DNA of 64,000 bases, from positions 469,752 through 533,751 of the forward strand of contig CAJNOP010000063.1 in NCBI GenBank assembly GCA_905250075.1, read 5' to 3'. The notes under the pieces were generated by a model that saw only the letters and a list, made by a program, of their open reading frames with translations, had not been told where the DNA came from and made no database searches. The position numbers and the translations under genes are program-made. Each line of letters opens with the position of its first letter. Positions within the stretch are counted from its first letter, which is position 1. This document shows positions 38,703 through 51,934 of the stretch, one piece after another. Source of the stretch: Rotaria sp. Silwood1. Taxonomy: Eukaryota; Rotifera; Eurotatoria; Philodinida; Philodinidae.

Positions 38703-39838
38703 TTATTGTTGATACATACTTGATCTAATCAAAACAAAAAATAATTTTTCTAATGTTTGTATTTTTAACGTAACATAAAATGTGTTTTTGATTGTGGCTC
38801 TTTAGAAGGCCATTTTAATATAAATAAAAACTAAAGCATAGCTAGAATAAATCTATTTGATATTTATTTCTTGGTTTTTGATAAAGATATTGTCTTGAAT
38901 AATGAAAAATGTAATGAAAAAACATGAAAATTATTGTCAAACATCTTGATTTAAAAAATCAGTCCGAAAATAGATAAAAGGGTATGAGAGTTTGTCTGCA
39001 TGTATTGTCACTCTTAAGTCATTATCATTATTAATGTCCGGTAGGATAATCGATTTTTTTAATGAATACATGGCTTTACCAAGTGACAAATTCAATAAAA
39101 TGATTATAATCTTTAGAAATATAGCACAAGGAAACAAGCATTTATAGGTATGTATTACTTTCATCGGTGTCCGTTTATAAGAAGAATACTAGTTCGATTG
39201 GCAAATCATACTTAGGAACTTCTCTTCATAATGAATATACGTGTTATTCTAGATATTCATTTCCTTTTGATTGATATCGAATATATAGTGGGCATAATAA
39301 TTTTATTACTTCAAGTTGGCAGCTTTGTGACATTCCAAAAGATCAAGTTTTAATTGATATTTTATCATAGTCAACAGAAAAATGAAAGTGAAAACAATCA
39401 CATAAAATGTACATTGCTAACACTGGGGATTTTGTTAGTAACCACAACAATGTGATGAACTGGTGATTAGCTGCTGACAGTAACGTGTGCATCATGTGTA
39501 GGGTATCGGTGGTGTGAGTGTGAGTGAGTATTTTTGTCTACCATCCTAATACTCACACCCATGATGTGAAGATCGAGGTTCTTTTTTGTGTTACATTGTT
39601 AACGAATGATTCTCACTATAGAAATTTGATTCTATTTCAATTCTTTCATAATAAACACTTCAGTTACTAGTAATTTTTTGAATAAAATTTATTTCTGATG
39701 TGACTACTGAAACGTAAGTCAATGTTATATTAAAATAGAAAGTTATATAAATAATGGCTCTATATTTAATCAAAAAAATATATAAGTTATGTGTAAGGTT
39801 AAAATAAATATAAAATTTTATTATTATTCATTTTTTAC
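38703..39838. other. Convergent intergenic region
   Basis: Lies between two convergent genes. It holds one telomere-like cassette (39511-39567). On the minus strand AATAAA near 39816-39824 fits the CFAP107 3' end. No gene was seen. Confidence 0.5.
39511..39567. repeat. Inverted telomere-like cassette 4
   Basis: Arms GGTGTGAGTGTGAGTGAGTA and ATACTCACACCCATGATGT surround about 20 bases. The outer words CATCATG/CATGATG extend the pairing potential. Confidence 0.75.
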
Positions 39839-42533
39839 TCAAATAGTTTGTTCTTGACTTTGAATTTGTTCCATTGATGATGTTATTGGTAGAACGGGGT
39901 CAGTAGATTCTGTTAATAATGGAAGTTTGTTTCGCATTGTATGATTCATTTGATTTGGTATTTTTCCTAAATAGAAATATGCTCGTGATATATTTGTATG
40001 CCGTCGAGGTGAATATATATAATCGGTTTCCATGGCATCAGAAGTTATTGGTATGCGACGACTACAATGTGACATTGAACGATAATTTGTATCTTTATTT
40101 AGTGAATTTGTACGATCAATGGCTCTTGTATAAATGTGTGGTACAGCAAAATTTTTTAATGAAGAATATAGTTCCCGTGGATGAGGAACATATCGATCAG
40201 TGTATTCACTAAATATGAAATAAAAATATTTAGATAATTAATCTCGCTCTCTTTCCTAGATTAAAAGATCATTTTATCAGAGTCGACAACAGAATACATT
40301 TTTGTTTTGTGTTGATTTGGAATTCAATTTTTCTTTTTTTTTGATTTAGCTCTGTAAACTTAAAATAATAATTAATTCTTGCACGAATCAGCACATCGCA
40401 GTAAATGAGAACCATCATAGATATTTTTCATAAAAGAAATACTTAAACTAACATTATGTTTGAGATCATATCAGTTCTCCTTGACATAATTGACAAAAAT
40501 GTGATCACAAAAACAAAAACAATATACGATTATTCATAAACAACAAAAATTTAGGAAATAAGTGATATTTATCATAACAGACAAGGACATTTTACATTCG
40601 ACAATCAATTTTTGCAATAGGACAAACACAAAACTTACTGTACAATTACTTTGAATCTAAACAAGTCTTTCTGTCAGTCAATATAAGTCATACAACACTA
40701 AATTAACCTTCTATTCAAGCAATCGTTGCTGGAACCGAATGAGTTTGTCAACATACTCTCCAGTAATACGGCAAGGCATCAACATTTGATTTCCAAAACG
40801 TTAGGATAAAGCTAAAATTTCAAATTTTGGTATTACTTGACGGTTTGACAAGAAGAGAGAAAAAGAGAAAGCACCGTACTTCAGCGTACTCAAACTAATA
40901 TGCTAATAGTAGACTTGAAATAGCTAAGAAGTTCTAGAGGATAGCCTTGACATAATCTTTGAGTACGAAGAAAAGTTTCACAAGATGCAATAGAATGTCA
41001 TGAATTTTTTGAAAACGTTTTCGACATATCCAGCAGATTTCAGTATCTAAAAACTTACCTTTTTAAAAACTCAAACTACTTTTATTGTTACCTTATTTCA
41101 GGCATTGTACGTTGACGTCGAAGATTTTGACTTTGTGAACGTTTTCTTTCTACCAGACCCCAACTTGTTGGTGTACTTTCAAGAGGATGATCACTACGTT
41201 CAGGTAACCACAGATTATCTTGTAATGCCCATCTTCTTTCTGATGTTTCCTTGAAGACATTTAATTATCAAATACAATATCAATGATAATATTTTTCATA
41301 CTCGATGTTCTCCATAAGCTCCTCGTCTATTGTATTGTTCATCATAACTTTATGTCAAATACATATTGAAGTTAGAAAAAAAAATGAAGAACTTGATTTT
41401 TAATTTTGTTCTACCTGCTAATAAGTTGTTTTTGATCATCAATGTCATGATGATCCAGAATCATTCTTGCAGGTCGATCTTCTTGTGATCCAAGTAATTT
41501 ACGTCTTAAAACAGTATCTGGTACAGAACTAACATGTGCTGGATAATCAATATGATAGAATGATCTGGATTTATGACATGATTCTTTAAACTAAATAATC
41601 AAAATGGAAAAAAATACAAGCAAGAATTTCAGTTTCGTTTTGAGTGTAAACGCTAAGGAATGGCTCGATAAATTCTTAATCAATGATAAAAAAAACTTAA
41701 TACAAAATAAAATCTCATTTTAGCAAAAATAGAAGATCAATGTCAATGATAGTTCATAGTTTTTTATTTTTTCGAAACTTTTAATTCAAGATGCTTTGAA
41801 GCAGAGTTGAAACGAGGCCAACTGATTTTCATCAATTTTTAGGACACTGAAGCTAGTCTATTTTGCTTGTTTTTATTGGTTTCTTTGGCTTCAACGACTC
41901 AGAAATATGAACATGAAAGTCTTCAACTAATAAAGTTCTTATCCTCCAAATATTAATCTTACGTTTTGTCACCGTATGATAATGGCTTGAGATTCATCTC
42001 TGAAAATCCAAGCTGCCTCTTCTGACATTGTGAAAATAGTGTAGTCTTAAAACACCGAAAAATATGTAGTCTAAACGTTGTTCAATATCAGTTGTGATGA
42101 ATTACTACTAGAATTAACGTAGGCTTCATGAATTTCAGACTAGGCTAATGCATAATTTATTAATCTTCATACAAAGACTTATTTTTATGCATAGTTGGTG
42201 CTGAGAACTATCATTTAATGAAGAATGCTCTGAGTTGTGTTTTAGTGTATGTAATTATTTAGTTATTTCTTTCATAAACTTCTATGATAGCGATTGGAAA
42301 TCTATAGAAATAGAAGACTTCCTGATTGATAACAGTGAATTATTTATTTACAAAATAAAGCTTACTTTTGTTTGATCTTCATACCAATTTCCAATAAGAA
42401 CTTTAGTACCAAAGAATCGTTTTCCACGAAATTTTTCGGGATGTACTGGTATAATTGGTACATTTGCATAAGTACCATCTTTTGGATTAAAAAATCGATC
42501 GACTTTTGATGCCATGTTACAACTAATCTTCAA
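39839..42533 (-). CDS. CFAP107: Cilia- and flagella-associated protein 107 (axonemal microtubule inner protein)
   Basis: Five exons in reading order: 42533-42366, 41590-41415, 41347-41302, 41249-41092, 40208-39839. Phases agree and give 305 residues. Recognised by order and content of motifs shared with vertebrate C1orf158/CFAP107: Thr-Lys-Val-Leu-x-Gly-Asn-Trp near the N-terminus, a Tyr-Asp-(Glu/Asp)-x-Tyr-Asn-Arg block, then Leu-Trp-Leu-Pro-Glu-(Arg/Lys)-Ser-Asp and Ser-Trp-Gly-Leu. The family lies inside the lumen of ciliary doublet microtubules (established). The rotifer protein has a longer C-terminal tail. Translation may start at the second Met (residue 7, Met-Ala-Ser-Lys). Expression in ciliated cells of the corona would be expected. 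Confidence 0.85.
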
Positions 42534-42939
42534 TTAAAAAAACTGAAAATTGCAAAATACTATTAAAAAAATCTCTTCAATGGTAATAAAAATAAAATTT
42601 TTTATCTTGCCAATATTTTTATCAGGACCTATCAAATGTTTTTTTTTGTTATTGTGTATTTATTGTTTAGTTTATTTTATTTTATTTAAACAAGATATCT
42701 CATTTTATTAAATGTATATGAATATTTGAAGTTTGAAGTTCTTTGTTATTGCAAGCATGTTTCTTTTGCATTTAACATAATATTGCAATTTTATTATTTT
42801 TGATATTGAGAATTGAATTTGTTGTTCTATACATTACTAGATCAAATAGAAAAGAAACATCTATGATAAATATAATTATCATTATAATACAGTGACGAAT
42901 AAATTCGATAATATAAAATCACATAATGGATTAACTATT

Positions 42940-43990
42940 AATGACCAATTTAAGTCAAAATTATAGTCAAATGGAATATCGTGTGTGTGTTAAACGTGAC
43001 AGTAAATGTGTATCATCATTGAATGTTAATAAATCCTAATGACGATTTATTTGAGATTTTGGATCCTAAAGAATTTATGAAGAGTCGTAAAATTGTCATT
43101 TGTTTCTCGTAAAGAAATGGTAATTGGAGGAGTTAATAGATATATATTTCGATTTATGAAATTTTCACCTATTTTAATGCACATCGATGATAAAAGATAT
43201 CAATCGCAATATATTTCAGTGCATGTGAAAGAAAGTTAAACGACAACCATCGTGCTGATCTCTCAGTTTTGTATGTCACGACCCGTACGAAGATAAAATG
43301 AACATCATCGAATTTACTTGTCTATCCTAAACCAAAATACTATATAAGGAGTCAAGTCTTATGATATTTTTCATCTGCTGAATATCGATATATTGGTTAG
43401 AATACTTAGGCAATATTATGGGAGTCAAGACTGAAATTAAATCTTAAAAAAGGGAAAATTTTCAGAAATGAAGAAAGCAGCGATGAAAATTGTTGACTAT
43501 AGAAAATTGAAGAGCACCTATAACTGTATCGAATCCATTTAAATAAGAATACATAAATTTGTCTTAAAGTATCTTATAACATTCCCTCATCATTATCACA
43601 TGAAAACTGCCATATGGCCTGGTTTCTTACATACAATTCAATACGCTGGAATTCGCTCTAGAAAATCACATATGTGGCATCCTGATTTAGAATAGATCAT
43701 GTTTCACAAAATATAGGAATTTAATATCAAATAAAGTTCGTTAGTAGATATTTAATTATTTTTATTCTAAACTTACTTGAATGACAATGAAAATATTATG
43801 CCATTAATCCATTGATTTAATAAGTATAATTGTCACTAGTAATAATAATAATAATAACACTTTCTACAGAAAAAAATTGAATCGGGAAATATTTACCAAG
43901 ATCTGAAATATATTGAAAATGCTCCATTACTTGATCATTTTGAATTGCAAGCGATTTCTTCTATCAGAAGAGAAAAAGAAAGAAGTAATT
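42940..43990 (+). pseudogene. Decayed coding fragments of unknown origin
   Basis: Three pieces have coding-type composition on the plus strand but are in different frames with stops: about 42940-43038, 43117-43239 (Ile-Gly-Gly-Val-Asn-Arg-Tyr-Ile-Phe-Arg-Phe) and 43871-43990, the last following a good acceptor (TTTCTACAG). The second piece faintly recalls an FHA-type beta strand of kinesin-3 proteins, which I cannot confirm. Treated as remnants of one decayed gene. Confidence 0.25.
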
Positions 43991-45507
43991 AACATTTTTT
44001 ATTTGTTTAAAATCTTATCGAAGTCTTACATGAAATAATTTCTCGAGAAAATTTTAAAAGAATGAAAAGTAAATATATTCTTGATTGAAAAAAAAAGAAG
44101 AATGATTTTTCTTTTAGGATTCACAGATTTCGTGTGAGAAGTTAATATATGAATTAGTTTTTGTATATAAGATAGTGTCTTAAGATCAATAAAATGAATA
44201 CAAACAAATACATATTACAGTAAAAGGAATCGTAGTTCTCAATATTTTGTTTCATTGTTTAGTCAGTAGAGGTTTCTTGTTAAACTTATTCATTATCGTT
44301 GTCATGGGTGACTACAATTGATTTTTTTTTTCATTTTCAACTGTAACATTTATTGGTAGATTAAAATTACTTGCTGGGCAGTCGTAAATGAATTCCATGT
44401 AGAGATCTCGTTACTATCAAATGTTCGTGCTGAATGAGTTAGACGTTGTTAACATTCACTATGACTATGATATTCAACAAATAATATCATACTAAGACAA
44501 AAAAAAGAAAGATTAAACAACTGATTTTATTGATTATTTATCACTTACGGAATCAAACTTGATCATTGTTTAGGTATTTTTTGCTTTTATTCTTCAAAAA
44601 CATATTTTTTTTATTTTCTATCATTGCCATAAATAATCGAAACATATTACTTAGCGACGTACATTTTTTTAATAGTTATTTTAAAATTTTAGATGTCACT
44701 AGATACGAGTTTTCTTTTTTCGTACAACTTTGTTCAATTATTGAGTTTCAGGAGGTTCATCTTTGTGCTTGATATTTATAGTTATTCAAATAAACACGAC
44801 TTGTAACGTATATTGAAAACAAATCAGAACAATATTCTTGATAATAACGACTCTTTTGTAACCTATGCATAAGATATTCAAAATCAGATTGTATTTAACC
44901 ACGGATTGCAATTTGGTATGCTATTTAAGTCCTCTACGTTTCTGTGACTTTGGACAAGTGGCTCATCAGACAATTTTGAAAGCTTTAGAGCAGATAGATC
45001 TTGACGTGTAGAACAAAAGTTGTGCCATAATCTAAATTATCAAATACTTCTTTGTAGAAGATATTATAGTCACAAGAACAAAACGCATCCTTCCTCTTTT
45101 CTCAGCCACTATACACCTTGTAGAACTAAAAAAAATTTTACAGATACTAGTAGAAGTGTAGGCCGATGCATTGAATCAGTGGTAGCCGCTGAAATCTTTA
45201 GCAATCATTTTTAGCAACAGTAACAGTGCAACAGCTGATCGGCTTATATCTCTTAAAACCAGATACTGTGTCGGTTACTAAATCATTTTAATTTCTTTTT
45301 ATCTTATTCTCTTCGGATAAAAGCTCAACAATCCTAAGAGTACCCTTTCAAATGCGTATTTTTTTAAGTGGAGTTTTTTCAACTTTCATAGTTATAGATA
45401 ACTTCTTGAAATATGTCTAGTAAATTGGAGTTACTTCAAAACGTGTACAGAGCCGAAAACAAAAAATGAAATATCTAAATTATTTATTCGCATATGGCTT
45501 ACAAGCT

Positions 45508-45530
45508 AGGTGGGTGTAGGTGTAATGTGG
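45508..45530 (+). repeat. Single telomere-like G-rich tract
   Basis: AGGTGGGTGTAGGTGTAATG and following bases, with no adjacent C-rich arm. Confidence 0.5.
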
Positions 45531-46006
45531 TGAAAGAATTTTACAACAACGTTTTTTTTTATTCTTTTCTATAATCTTCAGCACCTAGCTCAAATTCAAA
45601 TAATAGTTTAAGTAGACAATTGAATTTCCTATGTAATGTATTCTAATCTGGACACACTACGATGACAAGATTTCTAAAATATTGGAAATGGTAGATTTTA
45701 GAAGGGGCTTTACGGGAGCTAATTTGTAACAATACCATTAAATAGTTTTAACTTTTCAAGAAAAGATCATAGAAAATGAAATCTAGCCGCCATAGTTCAT
45801 CAAGATTAGAGTGCATTATATAGAAAACTTCATTGACCATTAAAATCATTATCTGCATTTGAGCTAGGTATTTCATATTATAGACCGAAAACAATAGATT
45901 GTCGTTAAACTTTTCCCATCACCTCAATTCAGTGTGTTAAAAATGGAATTTGTGTCGATGAAGACAAAAATTCTACCTACATCTTCATATTAAATTTATC
46001 GTTTTT

Positions 46007-46062
46007 CGGTGTGAGTATCAAAAAATAGAAAACCTACATCTCATATCCACACCCATATCCTG
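46007..46062. repeat. Inverted telomere-like cassette 5
   Basis: A short G arm CGGTGTGAGTATC and C arm ATATCCACACCCATATCCTG around about 23 bases. Confidence 0.65.
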
Positions 46063-46662
46063 TACACGTGGTTTCATTGAGATAGAAGGAAAAGCTAACC
46101 CCAGAATCACAGAACGAAAGAGGCGATTGAGTATACACATCGGAAAAGGAATGCACACATAAATGAATCTGTTTATGTTATATTATATCGATGTAAACTG
46201 TTACACTATCGTATTGAAGTGAATGTCAATAATTGAAAGCAATGTTCATAAACGATTTTATTATGATAAAAAAAAAACTTTGAACAATCATTTATCATTC
46301 ATTAGAAAAAAAAAACTCTACTCAATACCTTCGAGCAACGTGAATATATTGACATTTTTTATCGTAAGCAATTTTTAAGGTCGACTCTATATATAGTAAC
46401 TATAGGCAAACAAAAAGAAATCATTAAAATCAGAAGAAAATAGATGAAAAGATTTCCTCGTAAGCAATATAATCTTTTTGTAGTTGTTGTCACTCTTCTA
46501 TGAAGATAATTATTATCCTTATAGATATATAACGTATTTAGTGTTATTTCAACAAAGTATTGATTAAGATATGCATGAATGAATCTTCCATCACATTTAA
46601 TTACTATCATCATAGTGATAAGTATTCCGCTCTTTTGATTTTAAAAGATTCATTTATTTGAA

Positions 46663-48331
46663 TCAATGACGATAATGAATATTTTTAGTTGTTATTAAAA
46701 CATCTGCTGATGTTGTAGCTATAGTTTTTAATCGTTGATATTTTTCACGATTTGTTGATGATAAATTAGATAATTTTTTATATTCATTCCAAAGTTCATG
46801 AATAACTTCACTTGTTAATAAATCACTTATATTTTCTGATATTAATCTTAATATTAATATACCATCAGCTGTTAAATAATCAAATATAAAACGTTTAACA
46901 AGTAAATGTCTTTTAAAACGTTCTTTTTTTGAATATAAATCTAAATAATTAGCTATATAAGCATAATTAAATTGATGAAAACTATTACGAATTATTGTTA
47001 ATAAAACACTTTTTAAATTTGTTATTGTTAAAAAAACTAACCAAAACCAAATAATAGTAAAAATTTTTTCATTAAATACATTCATTGGTAATAAACATTG
47101 AACCTTAATAAGAAAGAGGGAAAAAAAAGAATATTTTATTCTAATTATAAAAGAAATTAAAAAAAAAAAGCAAAACTATTATAATTACTGTATAAAGTGT
47201 TGGTTGACCAATTTTAATAATATTAAAATCACAATAAACATTTAATGGAAATATTTTTGAACCAACAATATATTCACCTCGACGAAAATTTTCAATAACT
47301 TCATATCCATAGAATATGGAATTTTTTGTTAATAATGTATTTAAAAAAAATAATTGTAATGATGAATTAAGTAAAAAAAGTATTTTAACAATAAGAAATA
47401 AATTTACTAAATAATATCCATGAAATGGATTTTCATTTAAAAATAAAAATGGAATACAAAATGTTTTTAAAAATTGTATATTTGATGTAAGACCATTTTT
47501 ATTTATATTATCATTTGTTGATATACGATTAAAATCATGTTGTTTAGCACGTGCTAATAAATTAAGCATGGTTGTTATATTATGAATTTTATAACGACTT
47601 GTTCGATAATCATATTGTGGTGATAAACAATGTTGTAAATTAATTCCACAACGTGGACTAAAACTACTCCATATTAAACGTGGTATTAAAAATAATAATG
47701 ATTGAAATGCAAGTAATATTGGTAACCATTGATAATAATAAATTGAACGTTTTCGACGCATATGAGAATTATTTAATGTTGGAATTGTTTCATTCATTGA
47801 TATATAATATGTATTTGTTACATAACAATAATGACGAGTATATGAAACAAAATTTCCTGAAAGAAAATCAATTTACCTCATTGAAAGTTCATTGTATTCC
47901 CTAAGCAATTTTCAGCATGACAGATAAATAGATGTGCTATCAATGATCTATGTGTCAAACCTGTCATACGCTATTGTTTAATGTCTAAATAGATACTTTT
48001 GTTTGTCCTTTCAGACGTATAGACCGCAACAACATTTGAATTCAATTCAATGGAACTGTCAATCAATGATTCAATAATAAAAAATGTGATTTTTCGCATT
48101 TAATCTAACTATAATTAAATAATGATTTTATTTACCTGTAAATTCACCGGGTGTCCAACAAATAATTAAATCCGAAATAAATAAACGTGACGTAAGTATC
48201 GCCGAAAAGATTAATAACATTAAAACAGTATGACGATGATTTAGACGATTACATGCATCATCATCTGAACAACCAAACCATGAGAGACGTGTATGTGTTA
48301 ATTCGCTAATACGATGAACAACATCAGCCAT
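46663..48331 (-). CDS. Innexin (gap-junction / hemichannel protein)
   Basis: Three exons in reading order: 48331-48136, 47856-47189, 47103-46663. Phases agree and give 434 residues. The innexin signature is clear: TM1 followed by Cys-Trp-Thr-Pro-Gly-Glu-Phe-Thr-Gly, a second loop Cys in Tyr-Cys-Tyr-Val-Thr-Asn-Thr-Tyr-Tyr, and Tyr-Tyr-Gln-Trp-Leu-Pro opening TM2 with Leu-Ile-Pro-Arg-Leu-Ile-Trp closing it. TM3 is near the middle. Two Cys of extracellular loop 2 flank the second intron, then Pro-Met-Asn-Val-Phe-Asn-Glu-Lys-Ile-Phe leads into TM4. Length and Cys spacing are normal for the family. It forms intercellular channels or hemichannels in the plasma membrane. Which paralogue cannot be told. 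Confidence 0.93.
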
Positions 48332-50169
48332 AATTATTCCAATAAAAGATTCTTTTATTTTTTCTTTATCACACCGTTACACTCAATAGAATTGATATTG
48401 AATAAATAATAGGAAAAAAAGCAACAATCGTAATAACGAAAGAGATAGACTGAGAGGGAGACTATCTTTAATATATATATAAAAAAAAGTATTTTTTTTA
48501 AGTGTGTCACTTCCGATTGTGGATCATTTTGATGCTCGTATGTGTATATGATGGGTGTGCTATCTATTTATTTCCCTTTCCTTCATTTTTTCTTTCTCTC
48601 GATTCATCATGACAGAAGACAAGAACGAAGATAGAAAGGAAATGGTTGGCTATAACAAAAAGAGACAAGAGAATCATAGAAATACAAAATTGTATGTCTA
48701 ATACGAACTTCTTTAGGATTTAATTCTCTTTTTTTGATTTTTGAGGTACTAATTAATAGAAAAAAAAAATGTCTATAATCAAAGGTCATTGTCAGTATTG
48801 AAAATCGGCCCACGGCTACCTACAATCTTTTGTAATTTGTCATTGAAAACTAAACGTATGCACACATTGTATACATTTGCGCTATGTGTTCAACAGATCG
48901 AGATTCCGGCCATAGACACATACATGGATGCATGCATGCATGCATTCATAAAATATGAAGCTCATTTTTGTTTCGTTTATATTCTATATGATTCTAATTA
49001 CACTACTATTCACGTGTGTGGAAGTCTTCTTCATGCGTTTTTATGAATATGAAAATTTGTTTGTCTTCAATATAGACACAGGGAGTTTGGTTCATTATTT
49101 TATGAGTATTGATAAAAATGATGATGATGTTAGTATGCAATACAAAAGAATGAAGGAAATAATGATGCTTTCATAGAAAATCCAATTGTAATTTCCTTAT
49201 AAAAATAATTTCCTGTTCAATGTCTATAGGAATGCTATTTAATAATGATATCTTTTTTTTTCTCTAAAAAGAAAATATTTAATTAAATAATAAAAGCTTA
49301 CAATATTTTTCAATAGAAAATAACAAACATATTAATTTGAGAAGAAGTTAATCATATAATAATTTATATATAAAAAACAAAAATCATCTTTGTCTATTTT
49401 ATTGATACAAAAATGAAGATTTAAAAGAAAAAAAAGGATTCATTTTTCTTTTCTCATATTTTATTTGAATATTTTTTCTCTTGAGACAAAATAAAAACAA
49501 GCGTATCATAAAGATCGACACTGTAAATATTCTAATGGTATGTAAATAATACGAATTAATCGATTAATATTGATAATGATGTGAAAGAAGTCTATCAAAC
49601 TTAAACAGTTTATTTAACTTTTCTGTATAAATTCATTGATTATAAAGAAGAAGTCATTTTCTTCTATTGTATATGAACTTATAGAACTTTAATATGTTAT
49701 ATAATATTTTATTATAGTAAACAAAATATGTAATGTTATAAATTACTCTTGATAAATTAAGATTCTTTGTCAAATTTGACTACTAAGAAATGCAAAATCT
49801 AAACATTTAGCTTAGACAAGTATTTATCTACTCTTATGATCTCTAAATTTATAAAGTCATTTTAACATTTCGTTATTAATTTTTCAAATTTTAAAGACAT
49901 TATATTCATAATGAAAATATTTGTAAGAGTCGAAATTATCGAAATAATATAAATCAAGTTGTTATTTGAACAAGTAATTTTTTTTAAGTAAGAATTTTTA
50001 TGTGGAATTATCAACAGTTATTTTCTTCGATGTATAAAAGATATGATGAGGTTACAAAGGTACCACATTATTTTGAAGCATATTATATTGTATTTTATTC
50101 TGATGGTTAAGTTACTAGAAAAAAAAATGTTAATGAAAAATTATTTAAGTAATGGAACATCTGTAACAA
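48332..50169. other. Intergenic stretch
   Basis: No gene was found. The upstream side holds the probable innexin promoter. A palindromic GCATGCATGCATGCA run lies near 48928-48944. The short frame around 50020-50100 could belong to the following pseudogene but could not be aligned. Confidence 0.45.
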
Positions 50170-51640
50170 TACAATGTTCATCATAATCAATTGCATCATT
50201 TATTGATAATTATGCTGATAGAGATTAATTTTTTACCACTGTATAGTCTTATACAATTAGTAACATTTTGCCTTAATATATACAATATGATAAATGTTTA
50301 ACACAATTACATGATAGGTATGAAACTGATATGTCTAAAATTGTTCAAAATTTTTTATCATATGCAAATTGTAGTTCTAATAATACTCTTGTTATTATGT
50401 TAATTGATTTATTATTTCAACTCGATTCAGAATTAACGGATGAATTGACTTTGTTAAAACACACAAATGATTCAAACGTTCTAATAAAATCACGACAAAT
50501 ATTAATTGCATTTCAACAACCACTATTATGAAATAGAGCATCATTAAAATTTTTACGTGCTATTCATATGTATAGACATGAATTAAGTCAAGAAAATTTC
50601 TTTTTTAATTTAATTGTTTTTTGTATTTGTTTTGAGAAATTCATGTTATCAGAAATGAATATTTTTGGTCTTCTACATAGGTATTATTTTCATTCAGATT
50701 ATTTCAATATGATATAATCAAGAAAGGACTTTTTTTCATGAAATTAACTTTTTTTCACAATGTCCATGCATTCCTATGAAAACTTTATGTATCTGTAAAA
50801 AGATCAATTTCAATAAGACTATCAATTTACAAACTATGCTTTTTAATTTGATGAAGATGTTTCTGTACTAGTTTATAGAATAATAATATACTAAATTTTC
50901 TAATGTATCTAGAAATCAACTGATAAATAAGTATTATCACGTAACTTAAGTGAATTAAGTAGTATTGTTGTTTCGGTACTTTATGTTCTTCGAAAATTCC
51001 GTATGAAAGTAAAAAGAAAGATAAATATGTTATTTTCAAAACTACTTAATAACTTTTATTAATTATATATATTACAGAGATGTAAGACCAAAAGTATGTT
51101 TGTCTATAAAAAACAGAAATCATTATTAAAAATAATTCCTAATATTTTATAGAGGAGTTTGTTGCATTGCAAAATATATCCATCGAGTTATATTTTATTT
51201 TACTCAAGTGAATTGCTAGTTTATTATACACATGGGCAACGATCAGATGTGAGAAAGAAAAGGAAAATTTTGCTTTTGTTTTTGTTTTTCGAATTTTCAT
51301 TTTTTTTAACTAGTTCTAGTTTACGTTCATTTGATTTAGAATTTATTTCAACATCAAATCCTAAAGTAAATATTAATGTAGGCAAATTAAGCATTCAAAT
51401 AATAAACAAGATGATACAGCTGATTATCGTTTATTTGCACATTCAATTATTCATCATTCTAATTTTGGAACTAAAGAAACAAGATAGACATATATGCAAA
51501 ATGAAGTTGAACGTATATTACTGAAAGTAACAACTATTTGTATTGAATCAAGTAAACTTGAAGACGATGTTCATGACATAGTACTTCGTTTTAGTACGTC
51601 ACTCAGAATAAAAAACATGCTATTGTATTGTAAAAACTGA
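50170..51640 (+). pseudogene. Decayed acetyl-CoA carboxylase central-domain fragment
   Basis: Pieces in several frames follow the order of the eukaryotic acetyl-CoA carboxylase central region. First Tyr-Ala-Asp-Arg-Asp..Phe-Phe, then Tyr-Asp-Lys-Cys and Asp-Met-Ser (about 50280-50340). Next come Met-Leu-Ile-Asp, Leu-Thr-Asp-Glu-Leu and Arg-Gln-Ile-Leu-Ile-Ala (50395-50520), then Leu-Ser-Glu-Met-Asn-Ile-Phe (about 50645-50670). Further on are Phe-Asp-Leu with Asn-Pro-Lys-Val-Asn (about 51330-51380), Asp-Tyr-Arg-Leu-Phe with Ile-Ile-His-His-Ser and Thr-Lys-Glu (about 51415-51480), and Gln-Asn-Glu-Val-Glu-Arg-Ile-Leu-Leu (about 51497-51525). It is interrupted by stops, frameshifts and about 430 bases of unrelated AT-rich DNA. 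Biotin and carboxyltransferase domains are absent. It is non-functional: a relic of a duplicated locus, since a functional copy must exist elsewhere. Confidence 0.8.
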
Positions 51641-51934
51641 ATTATTATTAAAAAAATCTCATATAGTTTTCAAAGAATATTTTGTGAAACAACGTTGATC
51701 AAAACTATACCAGATGTATTCTTTCTGCTTTATTGAGTTCAATAAACATGAAGAAAAACTTGATTAGATGTATTTGCTTTTTTATATATCATATTAGAAA
51801 GGTTAGTAGTTTTTCATCCAATTTATTATGTTAGTCTTAGAAATTCTGGATTATAAATATTTGAAAGAAAATTATCTTTTGCGTAAATTACCGACCAGAA
51901 GAAGAAACGTGACAAAATAGCTTGATATTTTTCT

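Larger units (their letters stand above)
42534..46358. other. Gene-poor stretch with coding-like debris
   Basis: No intact gene. Debris near 42.9-44.0 kb is listed separately, as are two telomere-like tracts. Frames at 44566-44772 and 45020-45214 lack splice support. Confidence 0.45.
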
